Of a stretch of DNA of 18,085 nucleotides, positions 8,612 through 16,608 are shown one piece after another. This DNA is from Flavobacteriales bacterium (GTDB taxonomy: Bacteria; Bacteroidota; Bacteroidia; Flavobacteriales_D; SKUL01). The stretch is taken from positions 1-18,085 of the forward strand of contig SKUL01000178.1 of the NCBI GenBank assembly GCA_007129985.1. Reading direction: 5' to 3'. Both the position numbers and the translations under genes were made by a program. Below the pieces are notes generated by a model that saw only the letters and a list, made by a program, of their open reading frames with translations, searched no databases and was not told the DNA's origin. Each line of letters opens with the position of its first letter. Positions within the stretch are counted from its first letter, which is position 1.

Positions 8612-11434
8612 ATGAAGAAAGAAGTCTTTATTGACGTACGGGGTGCCCGTGTGCACAATCTCAAAAACATTGATGTAAGCATTCCGCGCAATAAGCTGGT
8701 GGTAATCACAGGCCTGAGCGGAAGCGGAAAGTCATCGCTGGCTTTCGATACACTATACGCTGAAGGACAACGCCGCTATATCGAAACCTTTTCGGCCTAC
8801 GCGAGGCAGTTTCTCGGCAACCTTGAGCGCCCCGACGTTGACAAGATTTCCGGCCTTAGTCCGGTCATTTCCATCGAACAGAAAACCGTAAGTAAAAACC
8901 CGCGCTCTACCGTGGGTACCATTACCGAGATTTACGATTTTCTGCGTCTGCTTTTCTCGCGCGCAGCCCACGCCTATTCCTACAAAACCGGCAAACGGAT
9001 GGTGCGCTACTCCGAAGACCAGATAGTATCTCTGCTCGAGGAAGATATGACAGGGCAAAAAGTGGTGCTGCTTGCCCCCATTGTTAAAGGACGAAAGGGG
9101 CATTATCGCGAACTATTTCAGCAAATAGGCCGTCAGGGATTTGTACGGGTACGCGTGGATGGCGAGCTCAAAGAAATTCACGCCAACATGAAGCTCGACC
9201 GCTACAAGGTGCACGATATTGATATTGTGATTGACCGCGTAGTGCCGGGCAAGGGCGACAGCCAGCGCCTTCGCGAATCCATTAAAACCGCGCTTCGGCT
9301 GGGAAAAGGAACCTTCATCGCCCTCAACCTCGACAACGAAACGGAACGCTACTTCAGCAAATTTCTGATGTGCCCCGACACCGGCATTTCATACAACGAG
9401 CCGGAGCCTAATCTCTTCTCCTTCAACTCTCCCTACGGCGCATGTCCCAAATGCAACGGATTGGGAGAAATCTCTGAAATTGACATCAATAAAGTCATTC
9501 CCAAAAAGAGCCTGAGCATCCGCAAAGGAGGAATCGCTCCGTTGGGCAGCTACAAAAACAACTGGATTTTTAAGCAGGTTGAAACCCTCCTGGAAAAACA
9601 CGGATTTAGTCTCGATACATCTGTAGGCGATGTGGACGAAGGGGTACTCAGCCAGCTGCTATACGGAACCGACGAACCCATCACCGTAAAGAGCTCCGTG
9701 GGATTGAGCGACTACACCGTGACCTACGAGGGTATCATTCACTTTATCAACCGTCAGGCAGAGGAAAGCACTTCCAGGAGCATTCTCAGGTGGACACAGG
9801 GCTTCATGAACAAAATTGACTGCCCAACCTGTAACGGCAGCAGACTGAAAGACGAAGCGCTGCACTTTAAAATTGCTGAACACAACATTTTTGAACTGGC
9901 CAAAATGGATATCCAGTCGTTTGCCAACTTTTTTGAGGGCATTGAAGAACGGCTGGACGAACGCCAGAACAGCATTGCACGCGAGGTACTTAAAGAAATT
10001 CGCAACCGAACGCGTTTCCTGCTTGATGTGGGACTAGAATACCTCACCCTGAACCGCAGTTCCCGGTCGCTATCGGGTGGTGAGGCACAACGCATTCGCC
10101 TTGCGACCCAAATTGGCTCCCGACTGGTAGGCGTGCTGTACATTTTGGACGAGCCCAGCATCGGACTGCACCAACGCGACAACAACCGCCTGATTGAATC
10201 ACTCAAGCAACTGCGCGATGCCGGTAACTCGGTAATAGTTGTAGAGCACGACAAAGAGATGATTCTACAATCTGATTACCTGTTGGATATCGGTCCGGCG
10301 GCAGGCTTGCACGGAGGCAAAATCATGGGCGGCGGAGAAGTTGAAAGCTTCCGCGATGTGAACTCACTCACCGCACAATACCTCTTCGGAAGCAAGAAAA
10401 TTGAAGTACCCAAAACGCGGCGCGAAGGAAACGGACAAACCCTCACGCTGATTGGGGCCCGCGGTCACAACCTGCAAAACGCAACGGTTGATTTCCCCCT
10501 CGGGAAGTTCATTTGCGTAACAGGCGTTTCGGGTAGCGGAAAGTCGTCGCTCATCAACGGCACCCTCTACCCCATTATGAATCAGCATTTTTACCAGGGG
10601 GTGAAAAAACCACTGCCCTACGACGACATCAAGGGGCTCAAAAACCTCGACAAGGTGATTGAAATTGACCAGTCGCCCATTGGCCGAACCCCGCGAAGCA
10701 ATCCCGCCACGTACACCGGGATGTTCAACGATATCCGCAACCTGTTTGCAGAGCTTCCCGAAGCGAAAATCAGGGGTTACAAACCCGGCAGGTTTTCCTT
10801 CAATACCAGCGGTGGGCGCTGCGAAACCTGCAAAGGCGCAGGTGTGAGAACCATCGAGATGAACTTTCTGCCCGACGTGTATGTGCAGTGCGAAACCTGC
10901 AACGGCAAGCGCTACAACCGCGAAACGCTGGAGGTGCGCTTCAAGGGAAAATCCATTGCCGACGTGCTGGACATGACCGTTGAAGAGGGGCTGGACTTCT
11001 TCAGCGAGATTCCCAAAATCAAGCAAAAACTAAAAACCCTGAATGACGTTGGTTTGAGCTACCTCACCCTAGGTCAGCAGAGCACAACGCTCTCGGGCGG
11101 AGAAGCACAGCGTGTAAAACTGGCCACCGAGCTATCCAAAAGAAACACCGGCAACACCTTTTACATTCTTGACGAGCCCACTACCGGCTTGCACTTTGAG
11201 GACGTGCGGATGTTGATTGACGTGCTCAACCGGCTGGTAAACGGAGGGAATTCCGTGCTGGTAATTGAACACAACATGGACATCATCAAGGTGGCCGACC
11301 ATATCATTGATTTGGGACCAGAGGGCGGCTCACGCGGAGGTAAGGTGCTCTTTACCGGAACTCCCGAAGAACTCTTACATTGCACCGAAAGTCATACCGC
11401 AAGGTTTTTAAAAGAAGAACTCAACCATGAATAA
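8612..11434 (+). CDS. uvrA: Excinuclease ABC subunit A
   Basis: 940 residues from the ATG at 8612, equal to E. coli UvrA. An in-frame ATG at 8561 would add 17 residues but overlap the transglycosylase gene; family alignment ([20 protein letters not shown]) favours 8612. UvrA is the damage-recognition ATPase of nucleotide excision repair and works with UvrB. Two ABC modules are seen: Walker A GLSGSGKS (34-41) and GVSGSGKS (638-645), with signatures LSGGEAQR at 487-494 and 827-834. The C-terminal zinc module is intact (Cys737, Cys740, Cys760, Cys763). The N-terminal zinc module has Cys254, Cys278 and Cys281, but Thr257 replaces the fourth Cys (CPDTG), as I recall for other Bacteroidota UvrA proteins. 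The stop overlaps the next ATG by 8 bases. Confidence 0.98.
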   Translation: MKKEVFIDVRGARVHNLKNIDVSIPRNKLVVITGLSGSGKSSLAFDTLYAEGQRRYIETFSAYARQFLGNLERPDVDKISGLSPVISIEQKTVSKNPRSTVGTITEIYDFLRLLFSRAAHAYSYKTGKRMVRYSEDQIVSLLEEDMTGQKVVLLAPIVKGRKGHYRELFQQIGRQGFVRVRVDGELKEIHANMKLDRYKVHDIDIVIDRVVPGKGDSQRLRESIKTALRLGKGTFIALNLDNETERYFSKFLMCPDTGISYNEPEPNLFSFNSPYGACPKCNGLGEISEIDINKVIPKKSLSIRKGGIAPLGSYKNNWIFKQVETLLEKHGFSLDTSVGDVDEGVLSQLLYGTDEPITVKSSVGLSDYTVTYEGIIHFINRQAEESTSRSILRWTQGFMNKIDCPTCNGSRLKDEALHFKIAEHNIFELAKMDIQSFANFFEGIEERLDERQNSIAREVLKEIRNRTRFLLDVGLEYLTLNRSSRSLSGGEAQRIRLATQIGSRLVGVLYILDEPSIGLHQRDNNRLIESLKQLRDAGNSVIVVEHDKEMILQSDYLLDIGPAAGLHGGKIMGGGEVESFRDVNSLTAQYLFGSKKIEVPKTRREGNGQTLTLIGARGHNLQNATVDFPLGKFICVTGVSGSGKSSLINGTLYPIMNQHFYQGVKKPLPYDDIKGLKNLDKVIEIDQSPIGRTPRSNPATYTGMFNDIRNLFAELPEAKIRGYKPGRFSFNTSGGRCETCKGAGVRTIEMNFLPDVYVQCETCNGKRYNRETLEVRFKGKSIADVLDMTVEEGLDFFSEIPKIKQKLKTLNDVGLSYLTLGQQSTTLSGGEAQRVKLATELSKRNTGNTFYILDEPTTGLHFEDVRMLIDVLNRLVNGGNSVLVIEHNMDIIKVADHIIDLGPEGGSRGGKVLFTGTPEELLHCTESHTARFLKEELNHE

Positions 11435-12137
11435 ATCGGACAAGAAAATCAAGATTGCCTTTAAACAAAAAGGCTGGAATGAAACCAAAACCAACGACAG
11501 TTGGGCCATTTTCAAAATCATGTCGGAGTTTGTGGAAGGCTTTGAAAAACTCTCCAAAATAAAACCCTGCGTGTCGATTTTTGGCTCTGCGCGTTTTACG
11601 GACGACCACCCCAGCTATCAACTCGCCGAAGAAATTGCCTTTGAACTCAGTCGAAACGGTTACGGCGTAATTACGGGAGGAGGACCCGGCATCATGGAGG
11701 CCGCCAACAAAGGAGCTCAAAGAGCCGACGGAACATCTGTAGGTCTCAACATTGACCTACCCTTTGAACAAGAGTCGAACCCCTACGTGGACAAGGACAA
11801 AAACATCATGTTCGACTACTTTTTTGTTCGCAAAGTAATGTTTATCAAGTACTCACAAGGTTTTATTGTCCTACCCGGAGGTTTCGGAACACTCGATGAG
11901 CTCTTTGAGGCACTCACACTGATTCAAACCGAAAAAATCGGTCGCTTTCCGGTAATCATGGTCGGAAAAGAATTCTGGGCCGGTATTTACGATTGGATTC
12001 TGCGCACGCTTCGCGACGAATACCAAACCATCAGTCCGGAAGACATGGATCTTTTTCATTTGGTTGACACCTGCGACGAGGCCATTGAAAAAATCAACGC
12101 TTTTTACAGCAAGTACCTCTTGCGCCCCAACTTCTAG
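11427..12137 (+). CDS. LOG-family (TIGR00730) nucleotide 5'-monophosphate phosphoribohydrolase
   Basis: 236 residues with a Rossmann-like fold and no signal peptide, hence cytosolic. The family motifs are GSARF near residue 52, GGGPGIMEAAN (84-94) and PGGFGTLDE (150-158), the last being the signature shared by LOG/cytokinin-activating enzymes. Characterised members split cytokinin riboside monophosphates or AMP-like nucleotides into base and ribose 5-phosphate. In bacteria the true substrate is often unknown, so nucleotide salvage or clean-up is the safe reading. About 45 residues precede the fold ([19 protein letters not shown] and on), as in the longer members. Its ATG lies within the last codons of uvrA (8-base overlap), indicating translational coupling. 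A possible transcript end follows at 12157-12198. Confidence 0.92.
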   Translation: MNKSDKKIKIAFKQKGWNETKTNDSWAIFKIMSEFVEGFEKLSKIKPCVSIFGSARFTDDHPSYQLAEEIAFELSRNGYGVITGGGPGIMEAANKGAQRADGTSVGLNIDLPFEQESNPYVDKDKNIMFDYFFVRKVMFIKYSQGFIVLPGGFGTLDELFEALTLIQTEKIGRFPVIMVGKEFWAGIYDWILRTLRDEYQTISPEDMDLFHLVDTCDEAIEKINAFYSKYLLRPNF

Positions 12138-12156
12138 ACCTTATCTGGCTACTTTC

Positions 12157-12198
12157 CGTTTTAACACGGGGCTGTTTGTAAATCAGCACACAGCTCCG
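12157..12198 (+). terminator. Two overlapping hairpins after the LOG gene; possible transcript 3' end
   Basis: CCGT-tttaac-ACGG (12157-12170) and a 9-bp stem, CGGGGCTGT (12168-12176) with ACAGCTCCG (12190-12198), one G-T wobble and a 13-base loop. They share bases 12168-12170, so they cannot form together. There is no T-tract, so a canonical intrinsic terminator is not supported; this is only a candidate 3' structure in the 119-base gap before the next gene. Confidence 0.25.
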
Positions 12199-12219
12199 AC
12201 GGTGCACCCTGTATAGCGG

Positions 12220-12227
12220 TAGTTTTG
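12220..12227 (+). promoter_or_regulatory. Bacteroidota -7 promoter box (TAnnTTTG)
   Basis: TAGTTTTG fits TAnnTTTG exactly and lies 29 bases before the ATG at 12257, giving a short leader. No TTTG is seen at the expected -33 distance. The box suggests that the SPOR-like gene pair is transcribed separately from uvrA and the LOG gene. Confidence 0.5.
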
Positions 12228-12256
12228 TTAAAACCACCTCGTACATTTCGACCGCT

Positions 12257-13684
12257 ATGATCAAAGGTGCCCTTATCCTACTGAATATCATATTTCTGGC
12301 AATACTGAATTTTTTCGTGTTGCAAAAAATCAGTGTCACACAAGACCTTCCAAACAAGCTTGCACCCGGCCAAAGTGCTGAAGTCAACGTGACTATCAGC
12401 AAGGGAAAAGTGGCCGGATTTGCCAAGTTTCAACTCAATGTTGACCCCGGATTGGTCATTGAAGCCATTGAAAACAACGGTGCCTCGTTTACTTTTCAGG
12501 ACAACAAAGCAAAGTTCATCTGGATGGCCCTGCCTGAAGAAAAGGTGGTGAATCTGAAGTATCGCCTCATTGCCCGTCCGGATGCCGATGGCTTGAAGAA
12601 AATTGAAGGGCACTTCTCTTACATTGACGACAACCAGCGTCTTGTACATGACATTCCGGAAGCCATGATTGCTACCGGCAGCGCTGAACCTATCGCGCAA
12701 GTAGAGCAACCCGGCAACGGTAAGGCAACCGCTTTTGTGCACCGCGAGATCACACCCGGTGAGGGCGGACGCTACGTTGTTGAGCTCACCATTCTCAAAA
12801 GCAATCTGGGCGGTTTTGCCAAACTTCAGGAGGAAATACCCGCCGATTACACAGCCGTTGCCCTTGAGCGCTCCGATGCAGTGTTCAACATGGTAGGTAC
12901 GCAGGTGAAATTTGTGTGGTTCGATATTCCCGACAGACCGGAAATTACCCTTCGATACGAGATGATTCCGGTGCATGAACCCTCCGCTCCCAATTTCGAC
13001 ATCACCGGAGAGTTCTCCTTTTTGAGCGACAATGAAACACGCTCAGTAACTGTAGGCGAAATTCCTTTTGAAAAGCCTGAAGAAGAGCCCGATCTGGTAG
13101 CTGACGAAACCCCTGAGCCCGAACCTGAGCCTGAAACCGAAGTAGAACCCGAACCGAGCATTCGACTTGAGACCGAAGTAAGCGACGAATGGGAATCAGG
13201 AACGCTGTGGGATGAAGAACCCGAAGTGGCTCTGGTTGAAGAACCACAAACGGAGACTCAACCGGAATCTCAACCTGAACCTGAGCCCGAGCCAGTTCCG
13301 GAGCCAAAGCCAGAGCCGAAGCCGGAGCCGAAGCCGGAGCCAAAACCGGAGCCAAAGCCTAAAGCACCTCCTGCGGCTCCCAGCACCATGCCCGAAACAG
13401 CAATCACCTACAAAATTCAAATCACGGCTGCCCGCAAAGTGGTAGATGCCCAATACTTTGCCGACCGTCACAAGTTTCGCGATTCATTTGGCATTGAAAA
13501 CCACGAGGGTTGGGTGAAATACACCACCGGCGGATTTAACCAGTACAAGGAAGCACGCAACCATCGCGAAAAGCTCAACGACAACTACAACTTTCCCGGA
13601 CCTTTCGTAACCGCTTACAACGATGGAAACCGAATCACCGTGCAGGAAGCGCTCATGATCAGTAATCAGCGATGGGTACCGTAA
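12257..13684 (+). CDS. Membrane-anchored protein with duplicated beta-rich domain, Pro-Glu/Lys linker and C-terminal SPOR-like domain
   Basis: 475 residues. A hydrophobic segment (about 5-22) has no clear signal peptidase site and probably anchors the protein in the inner membrane, facing the periplasm. Two homologous domains follow at about 41-138 and 173-272. Both carry V-x-(V/L)-T-I, GFAK(F/L)Q, KF(I/V)W, a Y-(R/E)-(L/M)-I strand and a G-(H/E)-FS(Y/F)-(I/L) strand, and look like Ig-like or cohesin-like beta-sandwiches. Residues 272-381 form a low-complexity Pro/Glu then Pro/Lys linker long enough to cross much of the periplasm. Residues 384-466 resemble the SPOR-like domain repeated three times in the next gene (YKIQITAA, a YTTGGFNQYKEA core, then FVTAYNDGNRITVQEA). 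SPOR domains bind glycan-only peptidoglycan at division sites. I do not recognise the duplicated domain as a named family. Its function is unknown; a wall-binding envelope role is inference. Confidence 0.88.
   Translation: MIKGALILLNIIFLAILNFFVLQKISVTQDLPNKLAPGQSAEVNVTISKGKVAGFAKFQLNVDPGLVIEAIENNGASFTFQDNKAKFIWMALPEEKVVNLKYRLIARPDADGLKKIEGHFSYIDDNQRLVHDIPEAMIATGSAEPIAQVEQPGNGKATAFVHREITPGEGGRYVVELTILKSNLGGFAKLQEEIPADYTAVALERSDAVFNMVGTQVKFVWFDIPDRPEITLRYEMIPVHEPSAPNFDITGEFSFLSDNETRSVTVGEIPFEKPEEEPDLVADETPEPEPEPETEVEPEPSIRLETEVSDEWESGTLWDEEPEVALVEEPQTETQPESQPEPEPEPVPEPKPEPKPEPKPEPKPEPKPKAPPAAPSTMPETAITYKIQITAARKVVDAQYFADRHKFRDSFGIENHEGWVKYTTGGFNQYKEARNHREKLNDNYNFPGPFVTAYNDGNRITVQEALMISNQRWVP
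12377..13072 (+). repeat. Internal protein duplication (two beta-rich domains)
   Basis: Codons 41-138 (12377-12670) and 173-272 (12773-13072) encode two diverged copies of one domain, recognised by GFAKFQ/GFAKLQ, FIWMALP/FVWFDIP, LKYRLI/LRYEMI and GHFSYI/GEFSFL in the same order and spacing. The copies differ enough that this is an old duplication, not a recent DNA repeat. Confidence 0.75.
13301..13360 (+). repeat. Five tandem 12-base units encoding Glu-Pro-Lys-Pro
   Basis: Units gagccaaagcca, gagccgaagccg (twice), gagccaaaaccg and gagccaaagcct run head to tail. Each encodes EPKP, in the linker ahead of the SPOR-like domain. The unit is a multiple of three, so copy-number change would alter linker length without a frameshift. 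Confidence 0.85.
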
Positions 13685-13692
13685 CAACCGTG

Positions 13693-13700
13693 TAAATTTG
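13693..13700 (+). promoter_or_regulatory. Bacteroidota -7 promoter box (TAnnTTTG)
   Basis: TAAATTTG, followed by C, is an exact match to the -7 consensus, 19 bases before the ATG at 13720 in the 35-base gap between the two SPOR-like genes. No clear -33 element is seen. It suggests the barrel gene can also be transcribed alone. Confidence 0.45.
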
Positions 13701-13719
13701 CTCGTAATGTCATCATAGG

Positions 13720-15807
13720 ATGAAAGCCTCGTTCAAATATCTGCTCTCTGCCCTACTACTGGCTGCATTTGTAATGCAAGGCTTGGCGCAAAGCGAGGAA
13801 GTTGATAACACTGTGGAAACCGAAACGCTCGTTAAGCCAAGGCTCGAAGTAGGTATCGGGCGATTGGCGTTTTACGGAGATGTAGGTTCTTCTTTCAGCC
13901 AAAGCAATCCGCTCCTCGGACCTGTGGGAGCGCATTTCAGACTGGGAACACCGCTTAACGAGTATCTCGATTTTGACGCCTTTGCCCTCTACGGAAGGCT
14001 GGTCATGAATGAAACCGCAGGACCACGACACCTCAACTTCTCGTCGCGCATTACCATGATGGGCGCGAGTCTTTCGTACAATTTCAGCCACCTGTTGAAG
14101 CCTGGCTCACCCGTGGCACCGTATGTTTCACTGGGAATCGCAGGGTTTGAGTTCCTCTCCAAAACGGATTTGCACGACAGCGACGGAAATCGGTATCACT
14201 ACTGGAGCGACGGCACCATTCGAAATCTACCGGAAAGCGCCCCAAATGCCAATGAAGCCTTTGAAATACAGCGTAATTACATTTACGACACCGATATTCG
14301 CAAGCTGGATGCCGATGGTCTGGGCCCCTACCCCGAGCGCTCCTGGGCCATTCCGGTTGGCGCGGGAGTAACACTCAACCTAACCGATCAGGTAAGGCTT
14401 CGGGTGGGTACTGAAATGCATTTCACCTTTACCAACTACATTGACGGAATTACTGAGCAAAGCATCGGCGTTCGGCAGGGTAACAGCAGCAATGACCGCT
14501 TTATGTACACTACGGCTGCTCTGAGCTATGATTTTGCGGTAAAGGGAAAAAAGAAAAAAATACGCGAACACTACAAAGGTGTTGATTTTCTGGCACTGGA
14601 GCTTGAGGATGAGGACGGAGACGGTGTGCCCGATTTCAAAGACGAATGTCCTGGAACACCTGAAGGCGTGAAAGTTGATAGCCGTGGCTGCCCCATTGAC
14701 AGTGATGGAGACGGTGTTCCCGACTATCGCGACCTTGAGCCCGATACTCCTCGCGGTGCCTTTGTGGACGAACACGGTGTGGCCATATCCGACGACACCT
14801 TTGCCATGCGCTACTATTTCTGGATTGACTCACTTCAGGAATACAACAAATTACGGTCGCGCGTAGAAACTGAATCGCGCCCTGCAACGAAAAAAACGGA
14901 GCGTCCCCGAAAAGCTCTCTACCGCGTAAAAGCGGACAGTGACTCTGAGTTGAGCAACGAAATGATTGAGCGCTTCCTGAGTATTCCTGATGTGGTGACG
15001 CGCGAAGTAGACGGAGAAACGGTTTACCTCTTCGGTAGTTATGAGGAACTTTACAAGGCTGTAGAGCGAAAAATCAGCCTCGAAGCCGATGGAATCAGTG
15101 GATTGGTTGTGGTGGACGAAGACGGAAACATCCTCACTCCTGATGAAGATGTAGCTTCCATCGAAGCCGATTTGCGCCGCATTTCCAGGGTAGATGAAGC
15201 CTTCGAAGAGGAACTTTCTGCTCCAACCCTCGATGTGGTGTACCGCGTGCAGATCGGCGCGTTTGCCAATCCGTTGAGCAAAGATGTGTTTACCGGTGTT
15301 CCTGAATTACTTGTACTCAAAGGTCAAGACGGACTTACCCGATACGTAAGCGGTTCTTTCACCAATATCCAGAAAGCAGCCGACCACAAAGTTGATTTGC
15401 TCCTACAAGGTTTTGAAGGTGCTTTTATCACTGCCTACAGAGGTGGTAAGCGAATCTCACTCAACGAGGCCGGAGCTGTTGTAAGTGGTCAGGATGACAG
15501 CACACGCGAGGTTGCCTCTCCGGCGTTTGACAGTAAGCGTATTCTTTTCAAAGTTCAGTTGGGCGCATACCGCGATGAAGTTCCTACGGCGGTGTTGGAT
15601 CAGTTTATTGAACTGGGCGATATCAACCCCATTCGCGGAGCTGACGGAACCACGCGCTATCTCTACGGAAACTTCAGCAGCTACGATGCCGCGCAAGCCG
15701 CCCGAAACAAGGTTGTGGCGGCCGGTTTCCCCGACGCATTTGTAGTGGGTGAATTCAGTGGTCAGGTGATTTCTGCCCAGGAGGCGATGAGGATGTTGGA
15801 GGATTAG
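13720..15807 (+). CDS. OprF-like outer-membrane beta-barrel with thrombospondin type 3 repeats and three SPOR-like domains
   Basis: 695 residues. A type I signal peptide ends at about GLA|Q (Ala23). Residues 37-275 look like an OmpA/OprF-type eight-strand barrel, with alternating strands such as LEVGIGRLAFYGDVG, APYVSLGIAGFEF, VRLRVGTEMHFTF and a closing TAALSYDFAV. Residues 297-355 hold calcium-binding thrombospondin type 3 repeats (DEDGDGVPDFKDECPGTP and DSDGDGVPDYRD), the usual spacer before an OmpA C-terminal domain. That domain is absent. Instead there are three SPOR-like units at about 399-475, 507-586 and 609-690. Units 2 and 3 start with YRVQIGAF/FKVQLGAY, pass through RYVSGSFTN/RYLYGNFSS and end with RISLNEA/VISAQEA; unit 1 is degenerate. 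Such an arrangement would tie the outer membrane to peptidoglycan. The gene lies 35 bases after another SPOR-like gene. Domain calls are by eye; the function is inference. Confidence 0.9.
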   Translation: MKASFKYLLSALLLAAFVMQGLAQSEEVDNTVETETLVKPRLEVGIGRLAFYGDVGSSFSQSNPLLGPVGAHFRLGTPLNEYLDFDAFALYGRLVMNETAGPRHLNFSSRITMMGASLSYNFSHLLKPGSPVAPYVSLGIAGFEFLSKTDLHDSDGNRYHYWSDGTIRNLPESAPNANEAFEIQRNYIYDTDIRKLDADGLGPYPERSWAIPVGAGVTLNLTDQVRLRVGTEMHFTFTNYIDGITEQSIGVRQGNSSNDRFMYTTAALSYDFAVKGKKKKIREHYKGVDFLALELEDEDGDGVPDFKDECPGTPEGVKVDSRGCPIDSDGDGVPDYRDLEPDTPRGAFVDEHGVAISDDTFAMRYYFWIDSLQEYNKLRSRVETESRPATKKTERPRKALYRVKADSDSELSNEMIERFLSIPDVVTREVDGETVYLFGSYEELYKAVERKISLEADGISGLVVVDEDGNILTPDEDVASIEADLRRISRVDEAFEEELSAPTLDVVYRVQIGAFANPLSKDVFTGVPELLVLKGQDGLTRYVSGSFTNIQKAADHKVDLLLQGFEGAFITAYRGGKRISLNEAGAVVSGQDDSTREVASPAFDSKRILFKVQLGAYRDEVPTAVLDQFIELGDINPIRGADGTTRYLYGNFSSYDAAQAARNKVVAAGFPDAFVVGEFSGQVISAQEAMRMLED

Positions 15808-15898
15808 GGTGGCGTTTTTAAATGCCGACAAATTCAATCAGCCCACGACGGAGTATTCAATGTGATTTATCCCAAGCGAAAGACAGATTCATTTGTGA

Positions 15899-15929
15899 TT
15901 GGAAAAACGCGTCAAAACAGCTACTTTTC
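15899..15929 (+). promoter_or_regulatory. Candidate promoter for the toxin-antitoxin pair
   Basis: TTG at 15899-15901 lies 20 bases ahead of TACTTTTC at 15922-15929, one base off the TAnnTTTG -7 consensus. Transcription would begin about 15-20 bases before the ATG at 15950. The rest of the 142-base gap (15808-15949) shows only a short palindromic stretch at 15811-15826. Confidence 0.3.
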
Positions 15930-15949
15930 GGTTGTTATTCGGAACTCCT

Positions 15950-16231
15950 ATGATTTCAAAACAGCAGTCTGATATTATCCAATCCACATTGGCGCCTTTC
16001 TCACCTGAATACATAGGTATTTTCGGCTCGTATGCCAGGGGAGAAAACAAAGCCGGAAGCGACATGGATATTCTCGTAAAGTTTAAGAGCCGATTAACGC
16101 TGCTTGATTTAGTGGGTCTGGAAATGGCGCTTTCCGAAAAATTGGGCGTAAAGGTTGATTTAGTAACAGAAGGCGCGCTGAGTAAATTTTTTCGTGACGA
16201 TGTGCTCAGAGAAGTGAAGCAAATTTCCTGA
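15950..16231 (+). CDS. mntA: MntA-like nucleotidyltransferase antitoxin (minimal nucleotidyltransferase)
   Basis: 93 residues from the ATG at 15950. A TTG at 15899 would extend the frame by 17 residues that do not resemble the family, so the ATG is preferred. The signature G-S-x10-D-x-D of minimal nucleotidyltransferases is clear: IFGSYARGENKAGSDMDILV, with the metal-binding aspartates in SDMDI and a third acidic residue in VDLV. Characterised MntA proteins neutralise the cognate HepT RNase by adding AMP to a tyrosine near its RX4HXY motif. The HepT gene begins one base after this stop (TGATATG), the normal arrangement. The protein is cytosolic. Older databases call this family nucleotidyltransferase-domain or KNTase-like. 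Confidence 0.9.
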   Translation: MISKQQSDIIQSTLAPFSPEYIGIFGSYARGENKAGSDMDILVKFKSRLTLLDLVGLEMALSEKLGVKVDLVTEGALSKFFRDDVLREVKQIS

Positions 16232-16232
16232 T

Positions 16233-16568
16233 ATGTCGAAATCGGATAACATTTATCTTAAGCACATTTTAGATTCCGTGAAGTTGATTCTTTCGTACAC
16301 AGATGGTGTATCCGAAGAGGATTTTTACTCTGACCAACAGAAAATGGATGCAGTAATCAGAAATTTTGAGATTATCGGAGAGGCTGCAAAAAGGGTTTCA
16401 GCAGAGCTCAAATCTCAGCATCCACGAATTGAGTGGAAAAATATGGCCGGAATGCGAGACAAACTTATTCATGATTACATCGAGGTGGACTACAGTATTG
16501 TCTGGGCTACAATCGAACTATACCTACCCCAACTCAAAAAGGATATATCCGAGCTCATTGTTGATTAG
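16233..16568 (+). CDS. hepT: HepT-like toxin (HEPN-domain ribonuclease, DUF86)
   Basis: 111 residues, all-helical HEPN fold. The catalytic RNase motif R-x4-H-x-Y is intact as RDKLIHDY near residues 74-81, preceded by the family block RNFEIIGEAAKRV. The Tyr of the motif is the residue that MntA enzymes AMPylate in studied systems. It is toxic when free, and acts in stress response or phage defence in known cases; nothing in the sequence shows which applies here. It is translated directly after mntA with a one-base gap. The 40 bases after its stop, before the convergent gene at 16609, contain only a weak GAGC/GCTC hairpin. Confidence 0.93.
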   Translation: MSKSDNIYLKHILDSVKLILSYTDGVSEEDFYSDQQKMDAVIRNFEIIGEAAKRVSAELKSQHPRIEWKNMAGMRDKLIHDYIEVDYSIVWATIELYLPQLKKDISELIVD

Positions 16569-16608
16569 GTCTAAATTGAGCCGAATGCAATATCATGCTC
16601 TTCATTTT

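Noticed and set aside
10364..11026. 220-codon open frame on the minus strand
   Set aside because: It lies wholly inside uvrA, which has unmistakable motifs in the forward frame; the antisense frame has no recognisable domain.
12278..12976. 232-codon open frame on the minus strand
   Set aside because: It is antisense to the duplicated domain of the forward gene, whose repeat pattern shows coding; no motif on the reverse strand.
13002..13471. Arg/Leu- and Ala-rich open frames on the minus strand across the linker
   Set aside because: They are by-products of the 12-base repeats and Pro/Glu codons of the forward gene.
15811..15826. Palindromic stretch GGCGTTT-TT-AAATGCC after the barrel gene as a terminator
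   Set aside because: The two-base loop is too tight and there is no following T-tract; at most a weak 3' structure.
15899..15949. Longer start (TTG) for the MntA-like gene
   Set aside because: The added residues do not resemble the family, and the stretch overlaps a plausible promoter; the ATG at 15950 fits better.
16578..16600. GAGC/GCTC hairpin followed by T-rich sequence between hepT and the convergent gene
   Set aside because: Only four base pairs and a 15-base loop; not a convincing terminator.
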